From: an uncultured Candidatus Berkelbacteria bacterium
GTDB lineage: Bacteria > Patescibacteriota > UBA1384 > 2-12-FULL-50-11
DNA length: 34,677 nucleotides
Reading direction: 5' to 3'
Assembly: GCA_903839975.1 (NCBI GenBank)
Contig: CAIMEH010000031.1
Location: 1 to 34,677, forward strand
The notes beneath the pieces were generated by a model that saw only the letters and a list, made by a program, of their open reading frames with translations, ran no database searches and was not told where the DNA came from. Every line of letters begins with the position of its first letter. Position 1 is the first letter of the stretch. Positions 22,122 to 30,296 of the stretch are shown piece by piece. The position numbers and the translations under genes are program-made.

Positions 22122-22777
22122 TGCTTTACGTTGTGGCCACCCCTATTGGAAATTTGGGCGATATTACTTTTAGGGCCGTTGAAACACTAAAAAACGTCGA
22201 CAAAATTTACTGCGAAGATACTCGCCGTACTCGAGTGCTACTCGATCATTACGATATTAAAAAGCCGTACGAAAGTTTTCATCACCACAGCTCAGACGAG
22301 AGAATCGAACAGATTGTTCGTGGTCTAAAAAATGGCGACGAGATTGCTTATGTTAGTGATGCCGGCACGCCCGGTGTCGCCGACCCAGCTGGCAAGTTAG
22401 TTGAGCGCTGCCATCAAGAGGGAATTAAAGTTTCACCGTTGCCAGGTCCGTCGGCCGTAACTTCGCTTCTGTCGGTGGCCGGTATTTATGCCAACGAGTA
22501 TACGTTCTCAGGTTACGTTCCTACCAAGAAAGGACGCCAAACATTTGTTAAAACTATGCTCAAAAGCGAGATACCAGTTGTCTTTTTTGAAACCGCCCCA
22601 CGGCTAATTAAGTTACTAGACCAGATTATGGAATTCGGTGGCGAGAACCGAAAACTTATTGTTGGCCGTGAGTTAACCAAGCAGTTTGAGCAGATAGAAG
22701 TTGGTAAACCAACCGAGCTGAAAGATAAAATTAAAGAAATTCGTGGCGAGTTCGTATTGGTCTTATCTACAGAGTAA
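22121..22777 (+). CDS. rsmI: 16S rRNA 2'-O-ribose methyltransferase RsmI
   Basis: RsmI methylates the ribose of C1402 (E. coli numbering) in 16S rRNA. The fold is that of tetrapyrrole methylases: YVVATPIGNLGDITFRAVETL, CEDTRRTRVLLDHY, VSDAGTPGVADPAGKLV, PLPGPSAVTSLLSVAG and FSGYVP. At 218 residues it is shorter than E. coli RsmI (~286) because the C-terminal extension is missing; the core is complete. It overlaps the rsmA stop by one base. A promoter-like sequence begins 10 bases after its stop and starts the candidate RNA described next. Confidence 0.95.
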   Translation: MLYVVATPIGNLGDITFRAVETLKNVDKIYCEDTRRTRVLLDHYDIKKPYESFHHHSSDERIEQIVRGLKNGDEIAYVSDAGTPGVADPAGKLVERCHQEGIKVSPLPGPSAVTSLLSVAGIYANEYTFSGYVPTKKGRQTFVKTMLKSEIPVVFFETAPRLIKLLDQIMEFGGENRKLIVGRELTKQFEQIEVGKPTELKDKIKEIRGEFVLVLSTE

Positions 22778-22786
22778 TTCCAGCTC

Positions 22787-22814
22787 TTGCGCAGCAAAGA
22801 ATTAGTACTACAAT
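22787..22814 (+). promoter_or_regulatory. Promoter of the candidate structured RNA
   Basis: TTGCGC (22787-22792), a 16-base spacer and TACAAT (22809-22814, 5 of 6). The predicted start is near 22821, directly before the first hairpin. Confidence 0.5.
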
Positions 22815-22820
22815 TATTTT

Positions 22821-22996
22821 AACTCTCAGTTGAGAGTACAATCGCGCTTCGGCGCAGGCTACGAATGTTTCGTCGTTGAAAGCCCTGTGGCTTTTGGGAC
22901 TCGTCCGTTGGGATGGTTCGTCCGGATTATCCTGGCAACAACTCGTGTAGCGAAGTGGGGAGACAGCGCTTACAAGTGTCTCCCCCTAATTCTTTT
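22821..22996 (+). ncRNA. Candidate structured RNA or leader before metG
   Basis: The 240-base gap between rsmI and metG contains a promoter, a dense set of hairpins and a terminator. Seen in order: ACTCTC/GAGAGT with an AGTT loop; GCGC-TTCG-GCGC with a UUCG tetraloop; a closing stem GCTAC (22858) with GTAGC (22947); GTTG (22875) with CAAC (22936); and inside it AAAGCC-CTGT-GGCTTT and further GGAC/GTCC, GGAT/ATCC pairings. A final stem, GGGGAGACA/TGTCTCCCC, precedes a T-rich tail. I cannot match it to T-box, SAM riboswitch, SRP RNA, RNase P, tmRNA or 6S consensus. It may be a free RNA or an attenuator acting on metG. The ORF at 22830-23057 is a shadow. Confidence 0.5.
22957..22996 (+). terminator. 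Terminator upstream of metG
   Basis: GGGGAGACA (22957-22965) pairs with TGTCTCCCC (22977-22985), followed by CTAATTCTTTT. It ends about 30 bases before the metG start. Confidence 0.75.
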
Positions 22997-23011
22997 ACCC
23001 AGAAAAATTGC

Positions 23012-23017
23012 TAGAAT
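23012..23017 (+). promoter_or_regulatory. -10 box of metG
   Basis: TAGAAT directly abuts the ATG at 23018. With a normal -10 to start distance, transcription begins near 23024, so the second ATG at 23027 is the likely start of a leaderless mRNA. Confidence 0.5.
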
Positions 23018-23026
23018 ATGGAAACA

Positions 23027-24442
23027 ATGCAGAAGTATTACATCTCAACCTCAATAGCTTACATCAACGCCGAACCACATATCGGTTTTTTACTCGAGCT
23101 TGTCTCGGCCGATATTTTGGCTCGTTATCACCAGCAGCTTGGTGAAGAAGTTTTCTTTTTAACAGGTACGGATGAGCACGGCGCCAAAGTTGCCCAGGCC
23201 GCCGAGAAAGCTGGCCAAGAAACCCAGAAGTACGCCGACCAAGTCTCGGAGAAGTTCCGCGAGCTAACCAAAGAATATAACATTGGCATCAGCGAATTTA
23301 TTCGCACTACCGACCCAAAACACATCGAGTACGTCCAGAACGCTTGGAAAAAATTGGCGGAGAAGAAAGTTCTGGAAAAGCGTTCTTATACCGGCCATTA
23401 CTGTACCGGCTGCGAGGCCTTCAAAACCGAGCGCGAGATCGTCGACGGCAAATGCACAATTCACGAGACACCGGTTGAGAAGATCGTCGAAGAGAACTGG
23501 TTCTTGGTAATCTCGCCAGAAGTAAAAGCCAAAATTAAAGAGTGGCTACCGGCTGTATACCCAGCCCACAAGCAGAACGAAATTTTAAATATTCTTGATG
23601 AATACGATTCTATTAGCGTATCCCGACCAAAGGAAACCCTGAAATGGGGGATCGAAGTTCCGAACGACCCGGATCAGGTGATGTACGTCTGGGTTGATGC
23701 TTTATTAAACTATGTCACCGGTATTCTGGTGGCCGGCAAGAAGATCGAAGATGTCTGGCAGAATCAGACTCAGATTATCGGCAAAGATATCTTAAAATTC
23801 CACGCCATCATCTGGCCAGCATTATTAATTGCCTTAGATCTCCCTTTACCAAAACAGCTTTTGGTTCACGGTTTTGTGAACGTTGAGGGCAAGAAGATGT
23901 CCAAGAGCTTGGGCAACGTGATTACACCAACCCAATTAAGGGAACGTTACGGAGTAGATGCAACGCGCTACCTACTTTTCCGCCAGCTCAATTTTTACGA
24001 TGATAGCTCGTTCTCTTGGAGTGAATTCGACGCCATCTATAATGGCGAGCTTGCCAACGGTATTGGTAACTTAACAGCTAGGCTTATTGGGTTATTAAAT
24101 AGACTGCCAAACGGCCAAGAAAAAGTTGTTCAATATCTAAAAAGCTTAGATAGCGAACCGATAAAAAATATCTCGCCGCTCAAACAGGTTGATTACTCGG
24201 CCACATTACAACAGGTTAACGAATTGCTTAAAGAAGGCGATGGCTGGATCAGTGATCAGAAACCATGGACCTGGACCGAAGAAGACTGGTCTAAATACGA
24301 CGTTGCCAGTTTTAAGCCACTGACCAAATTATTTGAAGCCAGTGTATTGCTACACCCATTTATTCCCAATACTGTCGAATCGATTCGCGATCAACTTCAC
24401 TCCCTAAAATCCGACCCATTGTTTCCACGATTAACTAAATAG
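23027..24442 (+). CDS. metG: Methionyl-tRNA synthetase
   Basis: MetRS attaches methionine to its tRNAs. The sequence MQKYYISTSIAYINAEPHIGF carries the HIGH-type signature as HIGF. The zinc-binding insert has CTGCEAF...GKCTIHE. KKMSKSLGNVI is the KMSKS loop, and WPALLIALDLPLP with WVDALLNYVTG are family-typical. At about 471 residues it is the short form without the C-terminal dimerisation/tRNA-binding domain. The ORF track starts at 23018; I prefer the ATG at 23027 because of the -10 box. The structured region upstream ends in a terminator and might control this gene. Confidence 0.95.
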   Translation: MQKYYISTSIAYINAEPHIGFLLELVSADILARYHQQLGEEVFFLTGTDEHGAKVAQAAEKAGQETQKYADQVSEKFRELTKEYNIGISEFIRTTDPKHIEYVQNAWKKLAEKKVLEKRSYTGHYCTGCEAFKTEREIVDGKCTIHETPVEKIVEENWFLVISPEVKAKIKEWLPAVYPAHKQNEILNILDEYDSISVSRPKETLKWGIEVPNDPDQVMYVWVDALLNYVTGILVAGKKIEDVWQNQTQIIGKDILKFHAIIWPALLIALDLPLPKQLLVHGFVNVEGKKMSKSLGNVITPTQLRERYGVDATRYLLFRQLNFYDDSSFSWSEFDAIYNGELANGIGNLTARLIGLLNRLPNGQEKVVQYLKSLDSEPIKNISPLKQVDYSATLQQVNELLKEGDGWISDQKPWTWTEEDWSKYDVASFKPLTKLFEASVLLHPFIPNTVESIRDQLHSLKSDPLFPRLTK

Positions 24443-24482
24443 GTGCTTGCGTTCGACGATAAAGTCCGCCAACATTAAATTA

Positions 24483-25328
24483 ATGTTAGCTGCGATAATA
24501 TCGTCAATCGCCAATGCCGGCAGTCTGATTACAGACAAGATTGCTCTTTCGAGAGAGCAGATTAGCTTAAAGGTCTTTTTGCCAATTTTGTTCATATTCT
24601 TGTTCGGCTTCACCCTAATACTAGTGCCGATGCTCGGCCGATTTGATACTTCGGTAGCCTTACTTCCTAGTACGTTATTCTTGGTATTTTTAATGATAAT
24701 TTTGGCAGTTGCATCTAACGCGCTCTACTACGAGGGCGTCCAAAAGAACAAGATTCATCATCACGAAATAATGATGATGTTGTTACCACTGTTTACCGTT
24801 GTTCTAGCAGCCATCTTTTTCCCAGAAAACTTTGATCTGCGAATTTTTGGCTTAGCTTTTGTTGCTAGCTTGGCGCTAATTTTTGCCAAAGGCTCGAAGG
24901 AACACTTCTTTATCGACAAAGACTCGTACAATACATTTCTGGCGGTAATCTTAATGGCTGCAGAGGCAATCGTGGCCAAAGAGCTGCTATACAGCTTCTC
25001 GCCGGTGGCGCTCTACGCCATCCGCACATTGTTCATAGCTGTCTTCTTCATTTTCTATTATCAACCTCGTTACTCAACTGTGAAACTTGGCCATTGGTGG
25101 ATAATTGCTGGCTGCGCTGTAATCGGCGTTGTAACTGTTATAGCGCAGTATTATGCCTACTCGTCGCTCGGAATTATTTACACCACCTTGGTGGCCGCTC
25201 TTGCTCCGATAATTGTATTCTTAGCCTCTTGGGAGATATTACACGAGAAAATTAAACCTCGCGTTGTTATCGCCGCCATGGTTATTTTGGCCTGTGTTGT
25301 GGTAGCCACGGTACTTCAGTTCGGTTAA
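24483..25328 (+). CDS. DMT-superfamily (EamA-like) membrane transporter
   Basis: The protein has about ten hydrophobic segments arranged as two similar halves, the plan of drug/metabolite transporters. The first half starts MLAAIISSIANAGSLITDKIAL; the second starts at about NTFLAVILMAAEAIVAKELL. VTVIAQYYAYSSLGIIYTTLVAALAPIIVFLASWEILHEKI is the EamA hallmark region. The substrate is unknown. The TTG at 24447 of the ORF track is possible, but the first ATG is at 24483 and gives a full first helix (about 281 residues). It follows metG after a few bases, so it may be cotranscribed. Confidence 0.85.
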   Translation: MLAAIISSIANAGSLITDKIALSREQISLKVFLPILFIFLFGFTLILVPMLGRFDTSVALLPSTLFLVFLMIILAVASNALYYEGVQKNKIHHHEIMMMLLPLFTVVLAAIFFPENFDLRIFGLAFVASLALIFAKGSKEHFFIDKDSYNTFLAVILMAAEAIVAKELLYSFSPVALYAIRTLFIAVFFIFYYQPRYSTVKLGHWWIIAGCAVIGVVTVIAQYYAYSSLGIIYTTLVAALAPIIVFLASWEILHEKIKPRVVIAAMVILACVVVATVLQFG

Positions 25329-25341
25329 TTTATATAGGTGT

Positions 25342-26127
25342 ATGCGCTTAATCGACACCCACGCTCATCTGGATTTTCCAGAGTATAACGCCGATAGGAC
25401 GGCGCTAATTGCCAATTTGAAGAAGTTGGAAATTGGAGTGGTGAATATTTCTACGTCACTAGAGTCAATTCCCGAGGTAGTAAAACTTGCAACAGAAAAT
25501 GAACTAATTTGGGGAATGATAGGAATCCACCCAACCGATATTACCTCGGATATCTTGCTGAAATTGCCCGAATTAATCAAAAGCTGGGAGAAAATATTTG
25601 AAGAAAACCACAAGATTGTGGGTATCGGAGAGATTGGCCTGGATTACTTTCACGACCGTTCAACCGAAGCGGCCAATCGCCAGAAAGCGGCCTTGAGGCA
25701 ATTTCTAACATTCTCTCAGGAGAAAAACCTGCCAGTCTCATTTCATTGCCGCGATGCCTACGGCGATTTAATTACAATTCTGCGAGATTACGACGGCTTA
25801 CGTGGCGTAATCCACTGTTTTAGTGGCAGCGTATCTAACGCCGAGGCATTTATAGAAGCTGGAATGATGATTTCATTTACTGGCATGATAACTTACCCGA
25901 AGAACGAAGAGTTACGAGCAGTCGTTGAAAAAATTCCACTCGAGAAAATAATGCTTGAAACCGATTCGCCGTTCTTGTCACCGCAAGATAACCGAGGTAA
26001 TCGTAACGATCCCCGCAGTGTAGAAAATATCGCTTCATTGGTGGCGCAATTAAAACATGTTAGTGTTGAAGAAGCAGGGAAACAAACCACCATGAACGCA
26101 ATAAACTTTTTTAATCATAAAGAATGA
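25342..26127 (+). CDS. tatD: TatD-family metal-dependent DNase
   Basis: TatD proteins are TIM-barrel hydrolases with DNase activity on 3' ends. The 261-residue sequence has the metal ligands DTHAHLDF, GEIGLDY with its Glu, SFHCRDA, GVIHCFSG and ETDSPFL, all in the expected order. The length is typical. TATATA lies 5 bases before the ATG, which may be a -10 box for a leaderless start; GGTG between them is too close to act as a good ribosome site. It overlaps the CvpA-CAP gene by 4 bases (ATGA), so they are translationally coupled. Confidence 0.95.
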   Translation: MRLIDTHAHLDFPEYNADRTALIANLKKLEIGVVNISTSLESIPEVVKLATENELIWGMIGIHPTDITSDILLKLPELIKSWEKIFEENHKIVGIGEIGLDYFHDRSTEAANRQKAALRQFLTFSQEKNLPVSFHCRDAYGDLITILRDYDGLRGVIHCFSGSVSNAEAFIEAGMMISFTGMITYPKNEELRAVVEKIPLEKIMLETDSPFLSPQDNRGNRNDPRSVENIASLVAQLKHVSVEEAGKQTTMNAINFFNHKE

Positions 26128-27098
26128 ACTGGGTAGACGGCCTAATTATTGTCACGTTCGTAATCTACCTGGCCGAAGGACTTAGGAGGGGATTTTTTGA
26201 ACAAATTTTAGAGTTGTTTGGTTTTTTCTTAACGATATTCTTGGCGCTTTGGACCTATCCACCGCTGGCCAGCTGGATTGTGCCGCATTTCGGTGTTCAA
26301 CAGGTTATGGCCGAGCCGATAGCTTTTTTAATCACCTGGATAATTCTGCAGGCCCTCTATTCGCTGGTTCTGCATCTGGTTTACCCACTATTTCCTAAAA
26401 GAGCCGTCAATAATAATCCAAACCATATCGCCGGGTTAATACCGGCTCTACTTAAGGCATATGTAATCGTTTCCCTATTAGTCACGTTAGTGGCGATATT
26501 GCCAGTTACCCCAGAGCTAAAGACGGCCATGAGCGAATCAACTATCGGTGGTCGCTTCTTGTCGCAATCCGGCACTGTCGAGAATTATATGAACAAATTG
26601 TTCGGCCGTAACGTCGGCCAGAGTTTAACTTTCCTTACCGTGCCATCGCAGAACGAACAGATAATCGAACCGGATCAACGAGTTACTTTGGATTTCAAAA
26701 CCACTAACGTCACTATCGACCACGAAGCCGAGCAAAAGATGCTTACAATGGTAAACCAGGAGCGTGCCAAGGTCGGTCTGCCAGCGCTAGTATGGGACGA
26801 GAACTTGGCCAATATTGCCAGGGCTCACTCGGCCGATATGCTGGCACAGGGTTACTTTGGCCACAAAGACCTGAACGATAAATCGCCTTTTGATCGTATG
26901 ACAGCCGCCGGAATTACCTATAAATCGGCCGGCGAGAACTTGGCCTTTGCTGCCAACGTTCAACTTGCTCACAACGGCTTAATGAACTCACCAGGACACC
27001 GTGCTAATATTCTTGAGACCAACTTCGGTCATGTCGGAATCGGTGTTATCAACGGCGGCATCTACGGTGAGATGTTCACCCAGGACTTCACTAACTAA
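26124..27098 (+). CDS. CvpA-CAP domain fusion membrane protein
   Basis: This 324-residue protein has an N-terminal CvpA-like domain with four membrane segments (about 1-140; MNWVDGLIIVTFVIYLAEGLRRGFFEQ). A linker of about 60 residues follows, then a CAP/SCP (YkwD-like) domain from about residue 205: MVNQERAKVGLPALVWDENLANIARAHSADM, GYFGHKDL, AGENLAFA and LMNSPGHRANIL. The CAP cavity His residues (AHS, GH) and Glu (AGENL) are present. The CAP domain would face outward. The exact activity of bacterial CAP domains is poorly defined. CvpA relates to membrane or envelope functions. Confidence 0.93.
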   Translation: MNWVDGLIIVTFVIYLAEGLRRGFFEQILELFGFFLTIFLALWTYPPLASWIVPHFGVQQVMAEPIAFLITWIILQALYSLVLHLVYPLFPKRAVNNNPNHIAGLIPALLKAYVIVSLLVTLVAILPVTPELKTAMSESTIGGRFLSQSGTVENYMNKLFGRNVGQSLTFLTVPSQNEQIIEPDQRVTLDFKTTNVTIDHEAEQKMLTMVNQERAKVGLPALVWDENLANIARAHSADMLAQGYFGHKDLNDKSPFDRMTAAGITYKSAGENLAFAANVQLAHNGLMNSPGHRANILETNFGHVGIGVINGGIYGEMFTQDFTN

Positions 27099-27117
27099 CG
27101 ACTTTCAGTCTGATTCC

Positions 27118-27126
27118 TGGTAAAAT
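27118..27126 (+). promoter_or_regulatory. Extended -10 of mnmA (leaderless)
   Basis: TGGTAAAAT: an extended -10 with TAAAAT at 27121-27126, 6 bases before the ATG at 27133. Confidence 0.55.
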
Positions 27127-27132
27127 ATCCGC

Positions 27133-28254
27133 ATGAACAAGCGGGTAATTGTTGGTTTGTCTGGTGGCGTGGATTCTTCTGTTGCCGCCGCATTACTAAA
27201 GGAACAAAACTACGACGTTATTGGCGTCTACATTTTGGGCTGGACTGGAACCGACAAATTCCCGTGCAACTGGCAGAAAGAAGAAGGAGACGCCCGCGCC
27301 GTGGCAGAGAAGTTACAAATTCCTTTTTACACAATCAACCTCTCGAAAGAGTACGAAAAAGCCGTTATCGACGAGTTTTTTGTCGTTTATAAGGCTGGCG
27401 GTACCCCAAATCCTGATATTTTATGCAATAGCCAGATAAAATTCAAAGCTCTTTGGCAGGCTGTTCGTCAGTTCGAGCCAGATTTTATTGCTACTGGTCA
27501 CTACTCAATCTCTAAAGACGGTAAAATATACAAAGGCGCCGACAATAATAAAGATCAAAGTTACTTCCTTTGGGCAATCGATCCCGAGATTTTGCCACAC
27601 ATATTATTCCCAATTGGCCATCTGGAGAAACCAGAAGTTCGCAAGCTAGCCAAGAATTACAATCTTCCAACTTCAACCAAGAAAGATAGTATGGGCATCT
27701 GTTTTGTTGGGCCGCTTAAGGTTCGCGAATTTTTGGCAAGTCACCTTAAGGCCGAGAAGGGTGAGGCGGTTATGAAAGATGGTCGTGTTTTGGCCACTCA
27801 CCGAGGTTTGCCGTTCTATACTATTGGTCAGCGCCTAGGTGCCGGCTCGGTAGACTGGACGGGCGATGTGCCGCCTCTTTTCGTAATTGCTAAAGACATT
27901 GAGAAGAACAAGCTTATAATCGGCACTGAAGCAGACACTTACGCAACTGAACTTTTGGCCATCAAACCAAATTGGCTTTCACCAGACGCCCAAAAGCTTG
28001 TGGCCACGGCCAAAATTAGGTACCGTCAGATAGATGTTGCTGTTAAAGTAACCGAGACCGAAACTGGTTTGCAGGTAACATTTAAAGATAAGGTTCGGGC
28101 CATTACACCCGGTCAGTCGATAGTTTTTTACAGTGCGGACAACCAACTACTGGGAGGAGCGATAATCGCTTCAAGTCCAGATTTAGACAATATAATTAAG
28201 AATGCCAACACCAAGAATAGACCTAAAGAAACTTCTAGAAATTCTAAAAAGTAA
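27133..28254 (+). CDS. mnmA: tRNA 2-thiouridylase MnmA
   Basis: MnmA inserts sulphur at U34 of Lys, Glu and Gln tRNAs, using ATP. Motifs: the PP-loop GLSGGVDSSVAAALL, GTPNPDILCNSQIKF with the first catalytic Cys, ATGHYS, KDQSYFLW, and DSMGICFVG with the second Cys. FYTIGQRLGAG and RYRQ belong to the C-terminal domains. At 373 residues it is complete, with a charged tail that is coded within the overlap with the next gene. The S41 protease gene starts 53 bases before this stop, in another frame. No Shine-Dalgarno; the -10 box predicts a leaderless mRNA. Confidence 0.96.
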   Translation: MNKRVIVGLSGGVDSSVAAALLKEQNYDVIGVYILGWTGTDKFPCNWQKEEGDARAVAEKLQIPFYTINLSKEYEKAVIDEFFVVYKAGGTPNPDILCNSQIKFKALWQAVRQFEPDFIATGHYSISKDGKIYKGADNNKDQSYFLWAIDPEILPHILFPIGHLEKPEVRKLAKNYNLPTSTKKDSMGICFVGPLKVREFLASHLKAEKGEAVMKDGRVLATHRGLPFYTIGQRLGAGSVDWTGDVPPLFVIAKDIEKNKLIIGTEADTYATELLAIKPNWLSPDAQKLVATAKIRYRQIDVAVKVTETETGLQVTFKDKVRAITPGQSIVFYSADNQLLGGAIIASSPDLDNIIKNANTKNRPKETSRNSKK

Positions 28255-29383
28255 GCGTTTTCTGTCGAAATTTTTTGTTGGGGTAGCAGTTGTCTTAGTC
28301 TTTACCGCCGGCTCATTCGCCGGTATTTTTTATGATCAACACGGCCGTGGCGCTGACATGTCCAAATTCTGGAACGTCTATAACCTAATACACGAGAACT
28401 ATGTTGGTTCGGTTGATAATTCAAAACTTATCGATGGCGCAATCTCGGGGATGGTCTCAGGTTTGGGCGATCCGTTCAGCTCGTATCTGCCGCCAACCGA
28501 CAAAACTAATTTAAACACTGAATTATCAGGCCAATTCGAAGGCATCGGAGCTGAATTAGTAGAGAAGGACAATGTAATTACGGTGGTTGCGCCGCTTCCA
28601 AGCACTCCAGCTGAAAAAGCCGGCCTTAAAGCCAAGGATGTAATCGTTAAAATCGACGGCACCTCAACCGAGGGGATGACCGTTGATGACGCTGTTAATA
28701 AGATTCGCGGACCAAAAGGCACAAAAGTAACTTTAACCGTGCTTCACGAAGGTGCCTCGGCCACATCCGATATTGCCATTACTCGCGACTCGATTACAGT
28801 GGCCAGTGTCTCCTCGAAGATGATCGGCAACGTTGGCTATATCGAGGTTGATCAGTTTGGCGAGGATACCATAACCGGTATGCAGAACGCCGTTAACGAC
28901 CTCTCAGCCAAGAATCCAAAAGCAATTGTTATCGATCTGCGAAATAACCCAGGCGGATACCTTAACGACGTGCCACCGATGGCCGGACTTTTCTTGCCAC
29001 CGTCAGTTGTAGTAAAAGAGCAGTATAAAGATGGCAAGTCCGACGAGCTGCGTTCAACTGGTTTGCCGGTGATGCCAAACACGCCAATGTATATTTTAAT
29101 TAACGGCGGTTCTGCCTCTGCGGCCGAGATATTTGCCGGCGCCATGCAGGACTACAAGCGAGCCACAATCATCGGTGAGAAATCATTTGGTAAAGGTTCG
29201 GTTCAGGATCTAATCGATCTACCGGGTAATAGCGCTTTGCGTGTTACTATTGCCGAGTGGCTAACGCCTAACGGCCGCAGTATCTCTAAAGTTGGTATTA
29301 CACCTGACGTGGTCGTTACCGACAATAAAACCGACAGCTCTGACCCAGTTCTAAATAAAGCGCTCGAGCTTGCCAACAAGTAA
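28202..29383 (+). CDS. C-terminal processing peptidase (S41 family)
   Basis: This 393-residue protease has a cytoplasmic stretch and one membrane segment (about 21-43). A helical region (FWNVYNLIHENYVGSVDNSKLIDGAISGMVSGLGDPFSSYL) comes next, then a PDZ domain (about 115-195, FEGIGAELVEKDNVITVVAPLPSTPAEKAGLKAKDVI). The catalytic domain has NGGSASAAEIFAGAMQD with the nucleophilic Ser and GEKSFGKGSVQ with the Lys. It would cut proteins outside the membrane at their C-terminal ends. The ATG lies inside mnmA (53-base overlap), and no later start precedes the membrane helix, so the overlap is real. Confidence 0.94.
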   Translation: MPTPRIDLKKLLEILKSKRFLSKFFVGVAVVLVFTAGSFAGIFYDQHGRGADMSKFWNVYNLIHENYVGSVDNSKLIDGAISGMVSGLGDPFSSYLPPTDKTNLNTELSGQFEGIGAELVEKDNVITVVAPLPSTPAEKAGLKAKDVIVKIDGTSTEGMTVDDAVNKIRGPKGTKVTLTVLHEGASATSDIAITRDSITVASVSSKMIGNVGYIEVDQFGEDTITGMQNAVNDLSAKNPKAIVIDLRNNPGGYLNDVPPMAGLFLPPSVVVKEQYKDGKSDELRSTGLPVMPNTPMYILINGGSASAAEIFAGAMQDYKRATIIGEKSFGKGSVQDLIDLPGNSALRVTIAEWLTPNGRSISKVGITPDVVVTDNKTDSSDPVLNKALELANK

Positions 29384-29437
29384 CATTGAAATTGTCTGAT
29401 TTCTGGCATAGGCTTGTAATAACAAAGGAGAATTTAA

Positions 29438-29986
29438 ATGACACTATGGATAATTATTGGAATCGTTGTCTTGATCGTCTTGTGGCTAATTGTCACTTAT
29501 AATGGATTGGTTCATCTTAAAAATCAGACTGATGAGGCCTGGAGCGATATTGATGTTCAACTCAAGCGTCGTTATGACTTAATTCCAAACTTGGTTGAGA
29601 CAGTTAAAGGTATTACCAAACAGGAACAGACTGTTTTCCTGCAGGTAACACAGGCTCGCTCGGCTGCCATGGGTGCCCAAAGCATTGAAGATAAAGCCAA
29701 GGCTGAAAATGCTCTTTCGAGCACCTTGAAGTCGTTGTTTGCCGTAGCTGAAGCCTACCCAGACCTTAAATCTTCCCAGAACTTCTTGCAGCTACAGGGT
29801 GAAATTACCGACACGGAAGATAAAATCGAGGCAGCAAGACGCTTCTACAACGCCAACGTTCGCGATATCAACATCAAGATCGAAGTTTTCCCAACCAGTT
29901 TAATAGCTGGCATGCTCGGCTATGTTAAGAGAGCTTTCTTCGAGACTGCCGCTAGCGAAAAAGAACCGGTCAAGGTTCAGTTCTAA
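29438..29986 (+). CDS. lemA: LemA family protein
   Basis: This 182-residue protein starts with a membrane helix (TLWIIIGIVVLIVLWLIVTYNGLV). The LemA helical bundle follows: NQTDEAWSDIDVQLKRRYDLIPNLVETVKG, then helices up to ARRFYNANVRDINIKIEVFPTSLIAG. The bundle is probably exposed outside the cell. LemA's function is not well known; it is often found beside HtpX-type proteases, and here htpX is the next plus-strand gene. GGAG lies 8 bases before the ATG, so it has a ribosome site, unlike most core genes here. The length is typical. Confidence 0.95.
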   Translation: MTLWIIIGIVVLIVLWLIVTYNGLVHLKNQTDEAWSDIDVQLKRRYDLIPNLVETVKGITKQEQTVFLQVTQARSAAMGAQSIEDKAKAENALSSTLKSLFAVAEAYPDLKSSQNFLQLQGEITDTEDKIEAARRFYNANVRDINIKIEVFPTSLIAGMLGYVKRAFFETAASEKEPVKVQF

Positions 29987-30006
29987 AAGTTAAATAAAAA
30001 GAATGA

Positions 30007-30031
30007 GGTGGCGAGCCGTTGGCTCGCCACC
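30007..30031 (-). terminator. Intrinsic terminator of the small minus-strand gene
   Basis: A perfect 11-bp stem (GGTGGCGAGCC/GGCTCGCCACC) with a 3-base loop. On the minus strand TCATTCTTTTTATTT follows. It lies between the converging lemA and small genes and may end both. Confidence 0.9.
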
Positions 30032-30041
30032 ATTGTGGTTA

Positions 30042-30233
30042 TTAGTCCACTACCTCTCGCTCGAGAATTATTCTCGGTTCTTGAGATGACCATGAGCCAT
30101 CATCAAAAGTTTGGCGATAGGACTGAATTATATTACATATTCTCCAGCCCTCTTTGGCAAGGGCATTCACTTTATCCTCGGGCGTAGCCACTGGACCAGC
30201 GTAGTAAACAAATTGATATTCATATTTTGGCAT
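30042..30233 (-). CDS. Small DUF4177-like protein (63 residues)
   Basis: The sequence MPKYEYQFVYYAGPVATPED... NALAKEGWRICNIIQSYRQTF matches the pattern of DUF4177-like small proteins (YEY..V, then a helix and LA.EGW.l). The molecular function of that family is unknown. It has a strong promoter, an AAGGAGC site 9 bases before the ATG, and a clear terminator, so it is an independent unit. It diverges from htpX, and the two promoters overlap. The complete set of signals makes it a real gene. Confidence 0.85.
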   Translation of the reverse strand: MPKYEYQFVYYAGPVATPEDKVNALAKEGWRICNIIQSYRQTFDDGSWSSQEPRIILEREVVD

Positions 30234-30265
30234 CGAGTTGCGCTCCTTGTGGGAAGATTAAAGAA

Positions 30266-30294
30266 ATTCTAGGCTTTTTGGTGTAATATTTCAA
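30266..30294 (-). promoter_or_regulatory. Promoter of the DUF4177-like gene
   Basis: On the minus strand TTGAAA (30294-30289), a 17-base spacer and TAGAAT (30271-30266): a near-consensus sigma70 promoter. Its -35 box touches the htpX -10 box. Confidence 0.75.
30284..30289 (+). promoter_or_regulatory. -10 box of htpX (leaderless)
   Basis: TAATAT lies 7 bases before the htpX ATG at 30297. It overlaps by one base the -35 box of the divergent promoter. Confidence 0.5.
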
Positions 30295-30296
30295 CT

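Noticed and set aside
22850-22950. tRNA-like gene (GGTTCGTCC resembles a T-loop)
   Set aside because: No cloverleaf, acceptor stem or anticodon arm can be built around it.
22821-22996. T-box or SAM riboswitch controlling metG
   Set aside because: The T-box GGNACCGCG motif and the SAM-I core motifs are absent, so only an unassigned structured RNA is claimed.
22830-23057. 75-residue plus-strand ORF before metG
   Set aside because: It lies across the hairpins and the terminator, has no ribosome site and runs into metG in another frame; RNA structure explains the region better.
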